The notes under the pieces were generated by a model. The model was not told where the DNA came from. It ran no database searches and saw only the letters and a program-made list of their open reading frames with translations. Source: Verticillium longisporum (lineage: Eukaryota > Ascomycota > Sordariomycetes > Glomerellales > Plectosphaerellaceae). From it: a stretch of 64,000 nucleotides of DNA. Below, in pieces: positions 34,301 through 44,509 of the stretch. The DNA lies in the NCBI GenBank assembly GCA_019188255.1, contig JAETXT010000005.1, positions 5,890,001-5,954,000 of the forward strand. Reading direction: 5' to 3'. The translations under genes were made by a program, and so were the position numbers. Position 1 is the first letter of the stretch. Every line of letters starts with the position of its first letter.

Positions 34301-35129
34301 TCTCCCAGGTACTGACATCCGCCACTCCCCCATTATGCCCCCACGTGGACATCCGCCCTCTGCACCGCCGTCGGGCCCACTTCCTGGGCCTCCTCCTGGG
34401 CACTTTGATCGATCTGTCTCAGGCAACCTACGTTTCCAGCCCCAGCATCGTGGCGGCTACGACTCGAGCCAGGCATCGCCGGTCTCGTCCATGGCGCCCA
34501 TACCGTCGCCTCTCATGAACTCAAGCGCCCAAGCTCCCCCTGTTCAACTTCCGCGACGACCATCGGCACCTCCTACGCCCAACCTCGAGGGCGGCGGCTT
34601 CCACAAGCTGGATGAATCGACCAAGAGAGCGGTGAGGAAGCGGGACATTTCGGAGCCGACCTTCGTTTCTAGCACATCACGCGTGCCTACTGTCAACCTC
34701 CCAGAGGAGGCCAGATCTCGCAGCGGCTCTCGCAGTGGCACGAGATCTCGGTCGGGCAGTCTGCTCGCGACAGCGTCGACGCCGAATCTTCACGCGCTTG
34801 CAAATAATCCAGCACACGCGCCACCTCTGCCCCCTATCAACCCCAAGCGACGTAACATGCTCGGGTTCCGAGGTGGGCGCAAGGCAGAAGATGAGATGGC
34901 TGGTGACAGCCCTCAGATGCCGTTTGCGCCTCACCATGCCATTCATCTCCAAAATGATGGCAACAGTGCCTTCTCCATCAGCGACGAGGACGAGGGCGGT
35001 GCCCGTTACCGCCGAAGTCCCCCCAAAGCAACGAGCGAAGCCAACGGTATGAACGTACGGGCACGCCAAACGCAATACAACGCGCCACCCATGCCGAATC
35101 GCTCTCCCATGCCTGGTGGCATGATCTAA
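31326..35129 (+). CDS. large disordered Ser/Pro-rich fungal protein, function unknown
   Basis: Single exon, 1267 codons, start in ACACCATGAAT. The N-terminus is basic (MNRFRTKKKTKEE). More ordered-looking islands lie near residues 55-175 (LLMTGLSARFSMLKEQDDP, SRMLDFGFGPG, GRQKIYKLPSGG) and 195-205 (MSSFQRWRQIEKDRQ). The rest is long low-complexity sequence: Ser-rich SRSRSRSSSS tracts, acidic-basic helices around residues 860-900 (EEDKEEGMHAGLRAFRQARRE), then Pro-rich PPGPLPGPPPG stretches. Many SP/TP sites suggest phosphorylation. I recognise no catalytic domain. The conserved islands and long leader are compatible with a regulatory or scaffold protein, but that is inference. Confidence 0.85.
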   Translation: MNRFRTKKKTKEEAPPRVSNDSDSPAPFRLFGKNKKTTEEEPKKEIDLATALPSSDDFRTSLLMTGLSARFSMLKEQDDPTSKIGKASDDSVLFPKRQSRMLDFGFGPGLGDIAEVESIRGKAPFARMDSFHSSEGSTSGSIMDRAKPVDGNNLFGGRQKIYKLPSGGASTKNIDGGMSGRALYGDDVAMSSFQRWRQIEKDRQPSTGEGQDQVNLSIDIPRAESPPAADVHRKRETNSSMSSAPSVGRNSTAATSVTSQPNAMSKDWQLTGASSHSTAATPALERSVTRTRRLYETGLLNDLHEQQNSALSRMDTLSRQRNLGSRTPDMPNAPSPTTGLFTDRFGDRKLLAKASAPNLRSMSPPMTASSMGTLDFGTRVPSIPESKTAFGTDVAAPLSPPISESEERSPLNIQPNDLGKATSMGVFNKPAQQYDETKYAQKQIQLQQGRETPTERFRTGSSASRTNGSRSRSRSSSSAQRAPFEKTEPALQTEPTVQEEAAFNGTFLDTEDDQPLRPRPSQSSTSSRGTRPRPSDQDHPALRESALPTPLSLASMSGGPSPISERPSLSASYSHQSSPDDSPTLGPTTGLSGIVRQHLRSDSDASSIYGGPVSSSLNAPKSMYGQYDPNGMSDLSISSNPWDSQSPDWQSSYFDSSQSKLDSRINTIEGRPKQERKEEAMPAPSDARLRSETRHAEEKEDDFARHLADGARRVRERLTSYVESDSRSVSPQPSEREPLPSRSNPLHLLISKSSRGSLVDRSREREPAPPPPKVNKMLGIGASTMSSSPSPSKRSFDFESKDPLSPMEEEPERSSPSKQEQQQSIDETAVSTPQSASKDVQEVEEDKEEGMHAGLRAFRQARRELQKLKETETQQRYQSPSGPPPMPPSAPAPRPVTNRERPQGHRSPSRERRPPPVAYQPRPSQESSYGGGTPQSSRPSSRTERDRSGSENSNGSRSQSRPARLRNTSAPHEGLAPGTNGGSPRAMLRSPGLPGTDIRHSPIMPPRGHPPSAPPSGPLPGPPPGHFDRSVSGNLRFQPQHRGGYDSSQASPVSSMAPIPSPLMNSSAQAPPVQLPRRPSAPPTPNLEGGGFHKLDESTKRAVRKRDISEPTFVSSTSRVPTVNLPEEARSRSGSRSGTRSRSGSLLATASTPNLHALANNPAHAPPLPPINPKRRNMLGFRGGRKAEDEMAGDSPQMPFAPHHAIHLQNDGNSAFSISDEDEGGARYRRSPPKATSEANGMNVRARQTQYNAPPMPNRSPMPGGMI

Positions 35130-35913
35130 TGACACGTTCACCCTGTCTTGTTATTATGTTATCTTGCGATCTTCTTTCGATGCGACACACGCACCGGCGG
35201 GTCGTGGGTAGCGGTCATGACTCTAGGAGCCCGATTACACTTCTTAAGCCTGCACTCATCGGGCTGTACACCATATTCTTCCCTCGGCGCCTTGTCCGCT
35301 TTGAAGTTTGACATCAATTTTCATTTCTTCTCTTATTTATTTGGTCGATGAACCTCTATTTTGTTCTTCATTATCCCACAACACCAAAAGCACTATGATG
35401 GCGGATGACCTGGAGTCTGACTTGCCAAAGGAGGTTTCATTTTGGGATCGGGGTGTTTGTGCGACTTTGCTATTCGATTATACCAGGAAGTCTTATCTAT
35501 TGCGGCGATTCAGAGGGACATGGACGCTCGTGCCTGGTTGGAGAGGAAAATATACCACAACTAGAACGTACTGAAAGCAATTAACAAGTTGAACAATCCT
35601 GACCTCCGTGTGTTGGTGAGACCTTGGCTCTCGGCCCGTAATGCCGAGTGCGTCAGACGGGCCTTCAGTTGTCCCACGCTGTTGCCTTCCCCGCTCCTGG
35701 CCAGCTACCTGGCCCTGCATCATATTCTACCTGCCTACCACACATGCGATTGATTCGTAAAAGGCATCAATTCGTGTCATCCTGAATCATTTCTCCCATC
35801 GTTGCCAGACCTACCGCCCTGCCATCTCAACCTGAACTTCAACAGCGCTGCCACTCGACAGTACACTTAGCCCAGATATACTCCACCCATTTTGACTACC
35901 CTGCTCCATTCCG
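35130..35913. other. 3' flank and promoter region, no gene recognised
   Basis: About 780 bp. The left part has T-rich stretches suited to a 3' UTR and the right part is C/T rich before the GNAT start. No gene is seen. Confidence 0.45.
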
Positions 35914-36614
35914 ATGGCTTTCATCCGCCTTTATCAGCCAGAGGACTTTGACGCCGCGGCCGACATCGTGCGAATTCTCCTCTCACGTTGTGAATATCAT
36001 GTACTGAATGACAACAGTGTCGTGCCACGCTCCCCCCGTCACTGAGCCCGTTCCCCCAAGCCTTACGCCTGGCCCCCTACATCTGGACCCACCCTTATAC
36101 GCTGCTGTCGCCCTCGACGTGCTACGTCCTTGACGATGGCAATGGTCGGGCGGTCGGCTACTGCATCGGCTGTTCCGACGTGAAGGCTTTCGGGGCGGAG
36201 TATGGACGATACGTCAAGGAGGTGCTTGAGCCTTCGGCAGAGGTCGAGGCACCGCGGTCCAGGGATTTCAGGGAGCCGTGGGCCATCAATGGGGAGGTGA
36301 ATGAACAGGCCCTGCTGCAGCTGGCGCATGATTTTGACATGGCTGTTCTCCAGGGCAAGGAGATCCTATGGGGAACGCACCGGGCCACAATGCACATTGA
36401 CCTGCTGGAGGAGTGGCAGGCCAAGGGGTGGGGGAGGCTGGTCGAGGCATTCGTGGAGAGCCTCAGGAAGCAGAAAGGCTATGAGCAAGGCATCCACATT
36501 GGGATTGCTGGCGACAACGGCAAGGTCGTTGCGTTCTACGAGAAAGTTGGGTTCCGGCTGCAGCCGGGCGGGGAGAAGTGGGGGGGGTTTTGGATGTTGA
36601 AGGACCTGGAGTGA
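35914..36614 (+). CDS. GNAT-family N-acetyltransferase
   Basis: Two exons, 35914-35967 and 36018-36614 (intron GTGCGA...AACAG, 50 nt), joining as DI-CRATLPPSL; 216 residues. The fold elements are in order: an N-terminal strand FIRLYQPEDFDAA, LRLAPYIWTHPY, strand CYVLDDGNGRAVGYCIG, and the acetyl-CoA loop QAKGWGRLVEAFV (Q-x-x-G-x-G). The last part is GIHIGIAGDNGKVVAFYEKVGFRL. A 50-residue insert (VKEVLEPSAEVEAPR and following) separates the middle strands, as in the fungal group resembling bacterial O-GlcNAcase-linked acetyltransferases. The substrate is unknown. It lies tail-to-tail with the DUF1989 gene, 116 bp between stops. Confidence 0.88.
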
Positions 36615-36730
36615 GAGAGCCTTGTGCATGGCTGCACCGGAGACGTGCCACTTCTTTTCAAGAACCGGTACTTATACTGTAGACGTGGATTTCTTCTTCA
36701 ACGATGCAATCCGTTAGTTTATCGAAGAAG

Positions 36731-37722
36731 TTATCGAGACACGGGCCCCAGGCCCTCCCCCTGCGGAACTGTCATGCCGTGGTTGCCCTTGTAAGGGGAT
36801 ACCTCGGCTGGCTTCCACCCCTGTCTATCAAGCAGGCCCTCGTCCTCCAGCTTGAACACCTCGACCTTGAGCGGCCTACAGCACTTGATCATCTCCTTCT
36901 CGCTGTCGGCGCCGAATCCCCACAGCGATAGATCACCGCCGGGACAGGTGCTCATGGCCATGAGTACGTCAACCTCGGCCAAGAACTCGATTGAGTCGCC
37001 CTTCTCCGCCGGGCAGGGGTTCATGAAGTACCGTCCTTGTTCGTCGAGCCCAGTTACCTGGAATAGGTTGATCACATCATGGACGTCCCGCTCCTGAAGA
37101 CCGTGGGGTGCCACAGCCCGGACAAGGTTGGAGTGGCAGTGGAAGTCGTAAGAGTCGGTACCGCCGGTGAGGACCGAGTTGATATACGGGTCACATCGGG
37201 TGCCGAGGAGGTCATGAACTCGACCGCCGTGGTTATCTCTGCCGTGCCAGGCGAGCGAGTCGGAGATGATGGTCAGCAGTGGGCGCATGTAGGGCAGCGT
37301 GGACCACAGACGATCGTGGGTTGTGAGGTGAGTGGAGTGAAGCTGACGGGTGCGGGAGGCCCAGAAGCGCTCTCGCGGGTTTCCAGCATGCCAAATGTTC
37401 AGGTCCGCTGACGAGGGTCAGCCCAAGGTCGCGAGGAAGAGCTAGATGTGTACGTCAATTGAATGGGTGACTTGCCGACTTGAGGTCCTTCGGGCGTGCT
37501 GATGCGGACAATGGAGCCAGCCTTGGCGGTCCAGGCCTGGCCGGAGCGGATAGGAAGGGTAAATTCCTCTGTAAGAACCCGAGGGGCGGATGCAATGGTG
37601 TTATAGAGGTCCTTGTCGACTGCCAAAGGCGACCCGGCTTTTGGCAGATAGGCCGGCACTGGCGGGGGAGCGGGTTTGAGCGCGGCAAGACGCTCTGCTG
37701 CGGAGAGGCTGTGTTGCGACAT
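36731..37722 (-). CDS. DUF1989 (urea-carboxylase-associated family) protein
   Basis: Two exons, 37722-37476 and 37407-36731; 307 residues. Start at 37722 (CCGCCATGTCG), not the upstream in-frame ATG at 37896. The intron uses a GC donor (GCAAGT at 37475) and CAG acceptor at 37408, joining as PQVA-DLNIW, the conserved DUF1989 core. Further core motifs are RERFWASRTRQLH, LWSTLPYMRPLLTI, DLLGTRCDPY and FHCHSNL. In bacteria these proteins sit beside urea carboxylase and appear to process carboxyguanidine or amidine nitrogen. In fungi the role is open. The conserved Cys (RCDPY) and His (HCHSNL) are present, so it looks intact. Confidence 0.9.
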
Positions 37723-38152
37723 GGCGGTTGAGAAATAAAGTGCTAGCTTCAAAGAAAAGAACAAAGATGAGAATGAATGTCTCAACGGCGATGTGAACAA
37801 AAATGTCGCCAGTATGACTTCGGCGAAGCATGCCCTTAGCACATATTCGGGACCCCGCATCGGAACGACGTCGGAGGATGCAGCCGACATCTCCACCTGA
37901 CTCGAAACATTTCAGATCCCGATTAGCAGCCAGAGTACCTACAATATCCTAGAACCACTTGAATCTGTGAATCTCAACCTAAATCAGATGCATTTATATT
38001 TCTATTTATCTATTCGTTGCACCATGGCACCTGGAGGAAAACTGTCCTTTTCGTCTAACAAATGAAACACGAAGCACGAAAGTGATGTCCGAAGCGTCTC
38101 ATTGATCCGTGTCACTGCACTTCAGAAAAGGCCTGGCACTGTCTTCTATCTG
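37723..38152. other. intergenic, no gene recognised
   Basis: About 430 bp upstream of the DUF1989 start and downstream of the next gene. No features are seen. Confidence 0.45.
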
Positions 38153-39929
38153 CTACACGGACTTACGAGCCAGGAGCAACGACAGGAGCACCGCATGAAC
38201 CAAGAGGATCAGGAGATTCCCACAGGCAAGGTAGTCCGGCGTGAGCCATCGCAAAGTTCTTCGCCTTCGCACGCGGCCGCTTTCCAAGTCATAGCCAGGG
38301 AGATTAGTTGGCCAACGTCTGAAATCGGCATCATCGTCACGGTCATTGTCATTCCATGAAGATAACTCGATGTAAGGTTGATCACGGTATTCATCATGCC
38401 TGCTGCGCTGTAGGGTTTGCCTTGCCCGATCGAGTCCTGGACAAATGCTTAAGACTATTTGTTGAAGCCTACCCACTCGTGATGATCTTTCACCACACTG
38501 CTCAGGACTGCCCCCGCGCAGGGTTAATTGACTGTTAGCACGCCTAAAGCTACCAGAACATGTTTGGGGGCGTGACGAGCGGCACGTCTTCAAAGACAGC
38601 ATCCATATCCGATGGGATACAAGTTGTGGGGATTGTCTCATTAAAATGATGACCATTGTGAGAGTTACCGCTTGGTGAAGTAACTGCAGAACTCTCTTTA
38701 ACAAGATCGTGCGATTTTCTGGTAGTGGTGGCAGACCCAACCACGTGAGCCGTATTGCCCAGGTTCTCTTCGAATTCGAAACCACTGAAATCGACCCTTT
38801 GGTGAAATATTTGAGCAGCTGGAGCATAAGGGCTTGAGCTCGCGTCGCTCTTCTCTTGCGTGTCATATTCGCTGGACGTCAAGTCTTCTGGATATGGTTC
38901 GAAGAGAAGACTTGCAGGCGGGTTCCTTCCACTAGAGTCCGACAACTGCGACGTTTCATTATCATCTCTGTGCGAATCCGCGAGACTTTCTTCAATGCGA
39001 CGCCATATCATGCTAGCTGTACTGCTAGGGTTTGAATGATCGCCTTCCTGGCGTACCTCTCCTCCAGTTTTGTTCAGGGCGATAGCCGGCTTCCCGGGTG
39101 TCGATGTTTCAGGACCATTACTGGCTGAGGATGCAACAGAAAGCTGCATTCTTGACCGGCTCTGTGTGAGAAACAACAGACCGGTGCTCCCATCAATAGG
39201 GGTAACAGCACGTCGGTTCTGGCCTATTGATGCTGCAATCCCCATATGATTGCGTTCAGGGTAGCTCATATATGAATGAGCTGCAGGTCTTCCTGGGTGA
39301 TTGGGAATACCCGGACTGAAACGCTCAGAAAGCGATGCGAAGGAATCACTGCTAGAGCCAGAGTGCCAGACACCCGGTGGCGCATCTTCAGGCAGGATTG
39401 ATCGACAACAGTCTTCTTCCTGAGGGGTATCATCAAAGAATCCCTTGTTAAAAGGGGGAATCGTGGCGCCTGCTTCGGTTTCCGTACATTTCGAGCAGCC
39501 TTCGTTGTGATAGCCCGGCAGCAAGCCTTCACCGTGATGTCGTACAGCATGGTGGAGATAATCTACCATGCCCCGATCGCCAGACATTTGCATCAAGGCA
39601 ATGTTCCGTTCGCGTCGTCTCTCTTTTGTCTGCCAAGGCATATCGGGTGGCTCATAAGGCTGATCACGCCGGAAATAACTTGGCGTGAGTCCGACGGTCT
39701 CTAGCTTCCCCACGAGCAATGGCAGGGTTGCTCGAAGTCTACGACCGGGGTGCCCTACGGGCGGAATTTCCAAGCGTAGAGCGTAAGAGCGGCTCTGATC
39801 CTCGGCTTGCTTTATATCGGCAGGTGGAGAGGGTGTTCGACAAATCTGACTGAAGTCACGAAACTCGGCTTGTTCGCCCGGACTTAGAGCCCGGGACACA
39901 GTCTGTAGCGATTGAGACTTGCCAGACAT
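38153..39929 (-). CDS. unknown fungal protein with probable C-terminal membrane anchor
   Basis: Exon 1 (39929-38554) has 458 clean codons starting MSGKSQSLQTVSRAL. A frame downstream ending at 38153 contains a protein-like stretch (RDQPYIELSSWNDN, FRRWPTNLPGY) and a hydrophobic segment (YLACGNLLILLVHAVLLSL) suited to a tail anchor. I join them by an intron 38553-38448 (GTAGCT...CTTAAG), giving 556 residues. The acceptor is weak, so the junction is uncertain. If unspliced, the protein ends at 38550. The N-terminal 130 residues look structured (SYALRLEIPPVGHPGRRLRA), and the middle is Ser-rich and probably disordered. No family recognised. Confidence 0.6.
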
Positions 39930-40994
39930 GACGTTGTTACTAATATTATGGTGGAAATACTTGATGTTTGAGGGTCACCAGGACCAAATTGAATAACACA
40001 AAGGGGATTTGAGTCAAGGGAAGCCCACACTTCTCTACGAAGGCTGTCGGGTTTCTATACTTGACCAAAGTCTCGCATACCGACTTAATTCACAGCGACT
40101 GATAGTGAACTAGCGACCTTGTGCCGCTTAAGTTGAATGTGTAATAGAAACAGAGGATTTGAAAGTGAATCCATTGCAACCGAGAAACATAGATCAGAGG
40201 TGATGTATGCTCCAGTGTGAAAAGCCCGATGATGTGTATCATGACCAAAGATTTCGGCCATAGACCTTGTTAACCAACAGGGATTAATCTTGGTGCCGAA
40301 ATCAGATTGGCATGACAGAAAGATGGCCACCAGCTATGTTTTGGTAGCTCAGATGTATACTAATAAACAGGCGCATTGAAACGTACAATGGCAAAGTGGA
40401 GAGTTACTGCATGATCCTTGAAAACGACTAAAACAGCCTCCAAGGCACCTACCTGGTACAAAAACAAAGACTTGTGCTTTAAGCTCCGTGATGAATTCCA
40501 TGTTACCGACTTTAAGTCGTCCATTACGCGAAGACACGCTTGGTTCATGGCAAATACAGTAAAATGTCGCTAGCTGGTACCAAGATTCACGTGGCATAAG
40601 GTCAAAAAAACTCAAATTGTATTTCGTTAGAAATCGGTATTACGCAATACGAACATGAGCATCAGTCACTGTGGAGATATGAAGAGGTGAATGCCTGAAA
40701 CACCCATGATTGGAATGGAAATGAATAATTCGGGTTTTACTCTGCCGTTGCGAAGAAGTTCTAAGTCGTACATTCAGTCAGAAACAAAAACGATCGAAAT
40801 TTATTGGAGCGCTGCCAGCAGCGCCCATAGATGGAACTAAAACCCAAATACATCGCGGAACCTAAGCTATGCGTAAAATAAGAGACCAAAGCAATAAGAT
40901 GAAAATCTGTCGTCTTGCCATCCAAAATCATAGCTTGACCATCTAACAGAAACCAGTACCGTCTGATCCTCGGGAGGAAATGGCGCGATTAGCC
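39930..40994. other. intergenic, no gene recognised
   Basis: About 1.06 kb, somewhat AT-richer than the flanking genes, between two leftward genes. It should hold the promoter of the gene ending at 39929 and the 3' UTR of the next. No frames above about 90 codons and no motifs. Confidence 0.5.
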
Positions 40995-42176
40995 TCAGGG
41001 ACTGAAAGACCCCGATCCGGAGCTTCTATCCACAGATTTCCCCTTCAGAAGACCCGTCACGCGTCTGATGAACTCGGGGCGCTTCTTGTGTACCTTCTTC
41101 TTTCGCTGTTGATCCGCCAGAGCTTGAAGGCGACGCATCTCTTGATCTAACTTGTTGAGAAATGGCTTGTTGTCGGGCGAGATCATCCTGTACCAAGCTT
41201 CAAAAAAGGATTCGTAGTTTTGGCACCGGGCTTTCTCAGGTTCGTAGTCCCCAAAGCCAGCCTGGTCTTTCCGTTTGAAGAACTCGTCCAGGCCGCGATA
41301 CATCCTCTGCATGATTTTGGCCTCAGAAGCCGGGTTCTTTGCGTCACTGCTTTCGAGTACAATGTTGTGGCAACATTCGGCGTAGTCATGAATGTCGCGG
41401 CCAGCGAAAAAGTTCATGGTCGTGTACTGGTCTGTCATGGAGTCCGAGACCGAAAGCTGGCACTCGCAAATGGGTTGATGGGCAGTGCAATCGGGCATCG
41501 GCTCGCGGATCCTTACCAAGCGGTCAGGAACATCCGACTGTTCACGATACAACCGTTCCGTCAGCGCGGGGGACATAAGCTTCCCGGACGCCACATCTTG
41601 GCGAAGATTCGCCAGGCCTTGGACTGCCTGGCAGGCTAGAAGGGTGCGCAGTCCAACGCGGACCTCCATCTCAGCTAGACACACTGTAGTGCGGGCCACA
41701 GTCTTCATCAGCGCATCATTGATCAAGTCTAGTGTCTCAGGCTGTTCGTCGTTGAAGTTGCTGGCCATTGAAGTCTTCGTCACAGCTGTGAAGAGCATGG
41801 AATCGCGCTTATCCATGCAGTGAGAAGGTTGTTGCTGAAAAGTTGGGCGGTTGGACGTCTTTCCAGAAAGGCCGGAGTAGACAGCTTGAAGGGGGCCTGG
41901 CCTCCGAGCGGAGAGGGGTGTGCTGACGGGCGATCCAGGGACTGAAGCTTGTGGCGAGGTATCGATGGAACCAGAATTTCGCGACTTCCAGCGATTCGCC
42001 AACGAGCCACCTGACCGCCGGGTTGAAGCACTCGAGTTGATGCTAGGTCCCGCCGGACTTCTAGGCTCAGGTTCATAGTTGGGTCCTGTAGAGCCTTGAG
42101 CTACAGCTTGCCACGTATTCTGGCTTGGAGAGCTAAGCTCCTCCTCGAAGGCGAATTTGCGCGAGTTGCTAGCCAT
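40995..42176 (-). CDS. unknown fungal protein, structured C-terminal half
   Basis: Single exon. Start set at 42176 (CAACATGGC) rather than the longer in-frame ATG at 42494; 393 residues. Residues 1-140 are Ser/Pro/Gly-rich and probably disordered. Residues about 155-330 look folded and helical (DLINDALMKTVARTTVCLAEMEVRVG, TTMNFFAGRDIHDYAECCHN, DYEPEKARCQNYESFFEAWYRM) with several cysteines. A heptad-like basic helix (LDQEMRRLQALADQQRKKK) and a basic tail follow. I do not recognise the family. No catalytic motif is seen. Confidence 0.75.
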   Translation of the reverse strand: MASNSRKFAFEEELSSPSQNTWQAVAQGSTGPNYEPEPRSPAGPSINSSASTRRSGGSLANRWKSRNSGSIDTSPQASVPGSPVSTPLSARRPGPLQAVYSGLSGKTSNRPTFQQQPSHCMDKRDSMLFTAVTKTSMASNFNDEQPETLDLINDALMKTVARTTVCLAEMEVRVGLRTLLACQAVQGLANLRQDVASGKLMSPALTERLYREQSDVPDRLVRIREPMPDCTAHQPICECQLSVSDSMTDQYTTMNFFAGRDIHDYAECCHNIVLESSDAKNPASEAKIMQRMYRGLDEFFKRKDQAGFGDYEPEKARCQNYESFFEAWYRMISPDNKPFLNKLDQEMRRLQALADQQRKKKVHKKRPEFIRRVTGLLKGKSVDRSSGSGSFSP

Positions 42177-42912
42177 GTTGACTACTGGGTGTTGGCTCTC
42201 CAAGTTTGGTGTGGTTTTTTGTATATTTCTTCTCGGTACGTTGTCGAATGTTTGCGTAGGATTGGATCTACCTGTGAGAGGCCTGCCTGAAAGCTGGCCA
42301 TATTTAAAGAATATATCACGCGCGAGAACATAACTCCAGATCAGAAACCTGGCGACTATTCTCAGGTAAATAGCCATGTACTTTTTCAGGGACATTGGTC
42401 TAGGCCAGTAGATCTCGTTTGTTCCCAAACACTGTGAAGTTGAGCTGTGGACAGCAACTTGTAAGCCAGCTGTACACCACATTCTGGCTCTCAAGACAAT
42501 GGAGTGTGTCTCTTCACGATAGCGGAGCAGAAGACCTGTTCTCGCGACCTAGAGGGAACTGCAGGGAATGTCGCGCAAATGGAAGCCAACCATTCTTGTT
42601 GTCGAGTAAAATAGTGTCAGTCTCTCCGGCTAAACAACCTTGTGGCTCTAATGAAGTCAATTGATCAAACAAAGCGTGACGCCACTGACAAAACCGTATC
42701 TGGTATTCTCTTCTCAAGTTCTTCTCCAGCCTGACCGATGCGCAGTGATTCGGACAAAGAAAATCTGTTCAAAGAAGTGCCACATCTGGCTGGGTCTTTG
42801 TCGTCCAGCGATATTTGAACACTCGAATATAGTAAAATTGATGGTTGTATTGGTGCACACTGTTGGTTAACCCCATGAAGGCAGAGATGGAGTGCAGGTA
42901 TCACCATGTCAC
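42177..42912. other. intergenic, no gene recognised
   Basis: About 735 bp between two leftward genes. It should contain the promoter of the unknown protein and the 3' UTR of the methyltransferase. An in-frame upstream extension of the unknown protein (to 42494) is probably leader. Confidence 0.45.
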
Positions 42913-44509
42913 TCAGGTCGATGTATCCTCAGCTGTTGCCGCCGCTGGGGCATTTTCTGGTTTCCGCCCATATGCCACGTGGCTGGCGTCGTGCGACGTC
43001 AGTAAGTTTCCTGAATATCTGCAACAGTCGAGACTTACACGGGCCAGTAGGCATGTATTCTGGGATCGCGCATCTCCCTGCGTACATTGACACAGAAAGC
43101 TAAAGTTTCCTCCATAGTCCAGTTCAGGCCTCGCGTCAGTAGTGCCATGGACAAGCCTTCCAAACCGGCGTCAAGGGCAGCCAATGACCACATGCCCATT
43201 TCCTTGAAGCGCTTGTTCTTTGGCCAAGTATTGGTGGGCCACTTGAAGTCACGGTCGACGCAATCAACAAAGCCGATTTTTCGCATGATGGTGCTGTAAT
43301 TGTAGACCTGGTCAACGGGACGCCCCAAATTGCCACTGGCTTCAACGAGGAGGTTGCACCAGCGAAGGAGTGCCGAGTCTCTGGGTATCGTGTTGTCGTC
43401 AGTTCCAACGGGGAACGCTCCGTCCTGAATCTCGAAGTAACCACCGGGTTCAAGTTGACTGCGGGGAGGTTTATTCAGTACAGACTGGTAGCTCTGTTGG
43501 GCATCACACCTACTCGTAAACCTTCTGAAGGACGGGCTCCCAGTCGGGAAAACTGCCGGACAGCGAGCGGCAGAAAATGAAATCGAACTTGTGAGCCCAC
43601 GTCCACTCCTTTTCTAAATCGTCAATTTCGAATCGGACATTGGGTGGTACGAAGTTAGGTTGAATAGGACTCAGGTCCACCCCAATGACTTCGGCCTCGG
43701 GATGCGCATCAGCGTAGTCGACAGCCCAGACGCCTGTGCCAGTGCCCATGTCGAGTACACGCTTTGCGCCATTGTTCTTGGGACACAACGCGAGGCGATA
43801 GTCGTAAGTAAGGAAGTTGAGGTTGTGGACTATATCAAGACGTTCGCTTTCTTGCTAAAAGAGGGTTAACCTTGCACCACCATCATTAGGGGATGAATGC
43901 GAAGAAGCGAGTTGGACAAGGTGAGATCCACAGCTCGGGGAGTCGGAATAGTGGCCTCTCGTACCCACCGACAGCGTGTATTCATGGATCATGGGTCAAG
44001 AGCATTACCACTTCTTATCAATATGGGAACGCGACTTGCCTCGTCATTTGGTAGCACGTATTCTATTGGAAATTTCAATCAGCTGATGGATGTCATGGTT
44101 GAGAGTACACCTACTTCCTGCGCTCAGTGAATGGTATGTTCTTCCGTTTTCCGTTTGGAACTCGAGGATGCTCGATCGCAAGGAGGCAGTCGACTCGGGG
44201 GGCTATCGACAGGCAAAGTCAGCGAATTTACGACGATACTGACAGGTCACACGCGGATCTGAGACACAGTACGGATCCGTATGCCCATGATCATCCATCC
44301 ACACGTACCACTTCGTATGTCGAGTCGGCATCGCCATCATCGTTAGGTCCATGTCGCACATCGGGCACCTTTCGTCTTGATCAGTACTTCGTCCTTGGAA
44401 GCTGTTCCACCTGAGTTGGCCTCACAATTACCACCTCGTGCACTTGCTCCGCTTGTGTTGATGCTGGCGCTGCTATTTCTGCAGTCTGTGAGGTCGGGGT
44501 GTCGGCCAT
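42913..44509 (-). CDS. SAM-dependent methyltransferase, LaeA/UMTA type
   Basis: Seven exons inferred: 44509-44448, 44375-44309, 44202-44115, 44062-44040, 43854-43514, 43458-43039, 42982-42913; 356 residues. The N-terminal exons give STASLRSSILEF, ENGRTYHSLSAGKY and VLPNDE, the usual start of this family. The SAM-binding motif I is VLDMGTGTGVWAVDYADAHP, followed by EVIGVDLSPIQP and the post-motif DWEPVLQKVYDQLEPGGYFE. The C-terminal VAYGRKPE is also typical. Exon 4 has only 23 nt, and the intron after it (44039-43855) uses a GC donor (GCAAGT). The first intron (44447-44376, also GCAAGT) is the weakest call. Without it the frame meets TGA at 44383-44381. No polyketide or peptide synthase is nearby, so a secondary-metabolism role is not supported by context. 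Confidence 0.85.

Noticed and set aside
43855..43857. TAG in the methyltransferase gene taken as nonsense
   Set aside because: It is the acceptor of the intron joining VLPNDE to QESERLD.
42913..44509. Secondary-metabolite gene cluster anchored by the LaeA-like methyltransferase
   Set aside because: No PKS, NRPS, terpene or DMATS core gene lies in the window.
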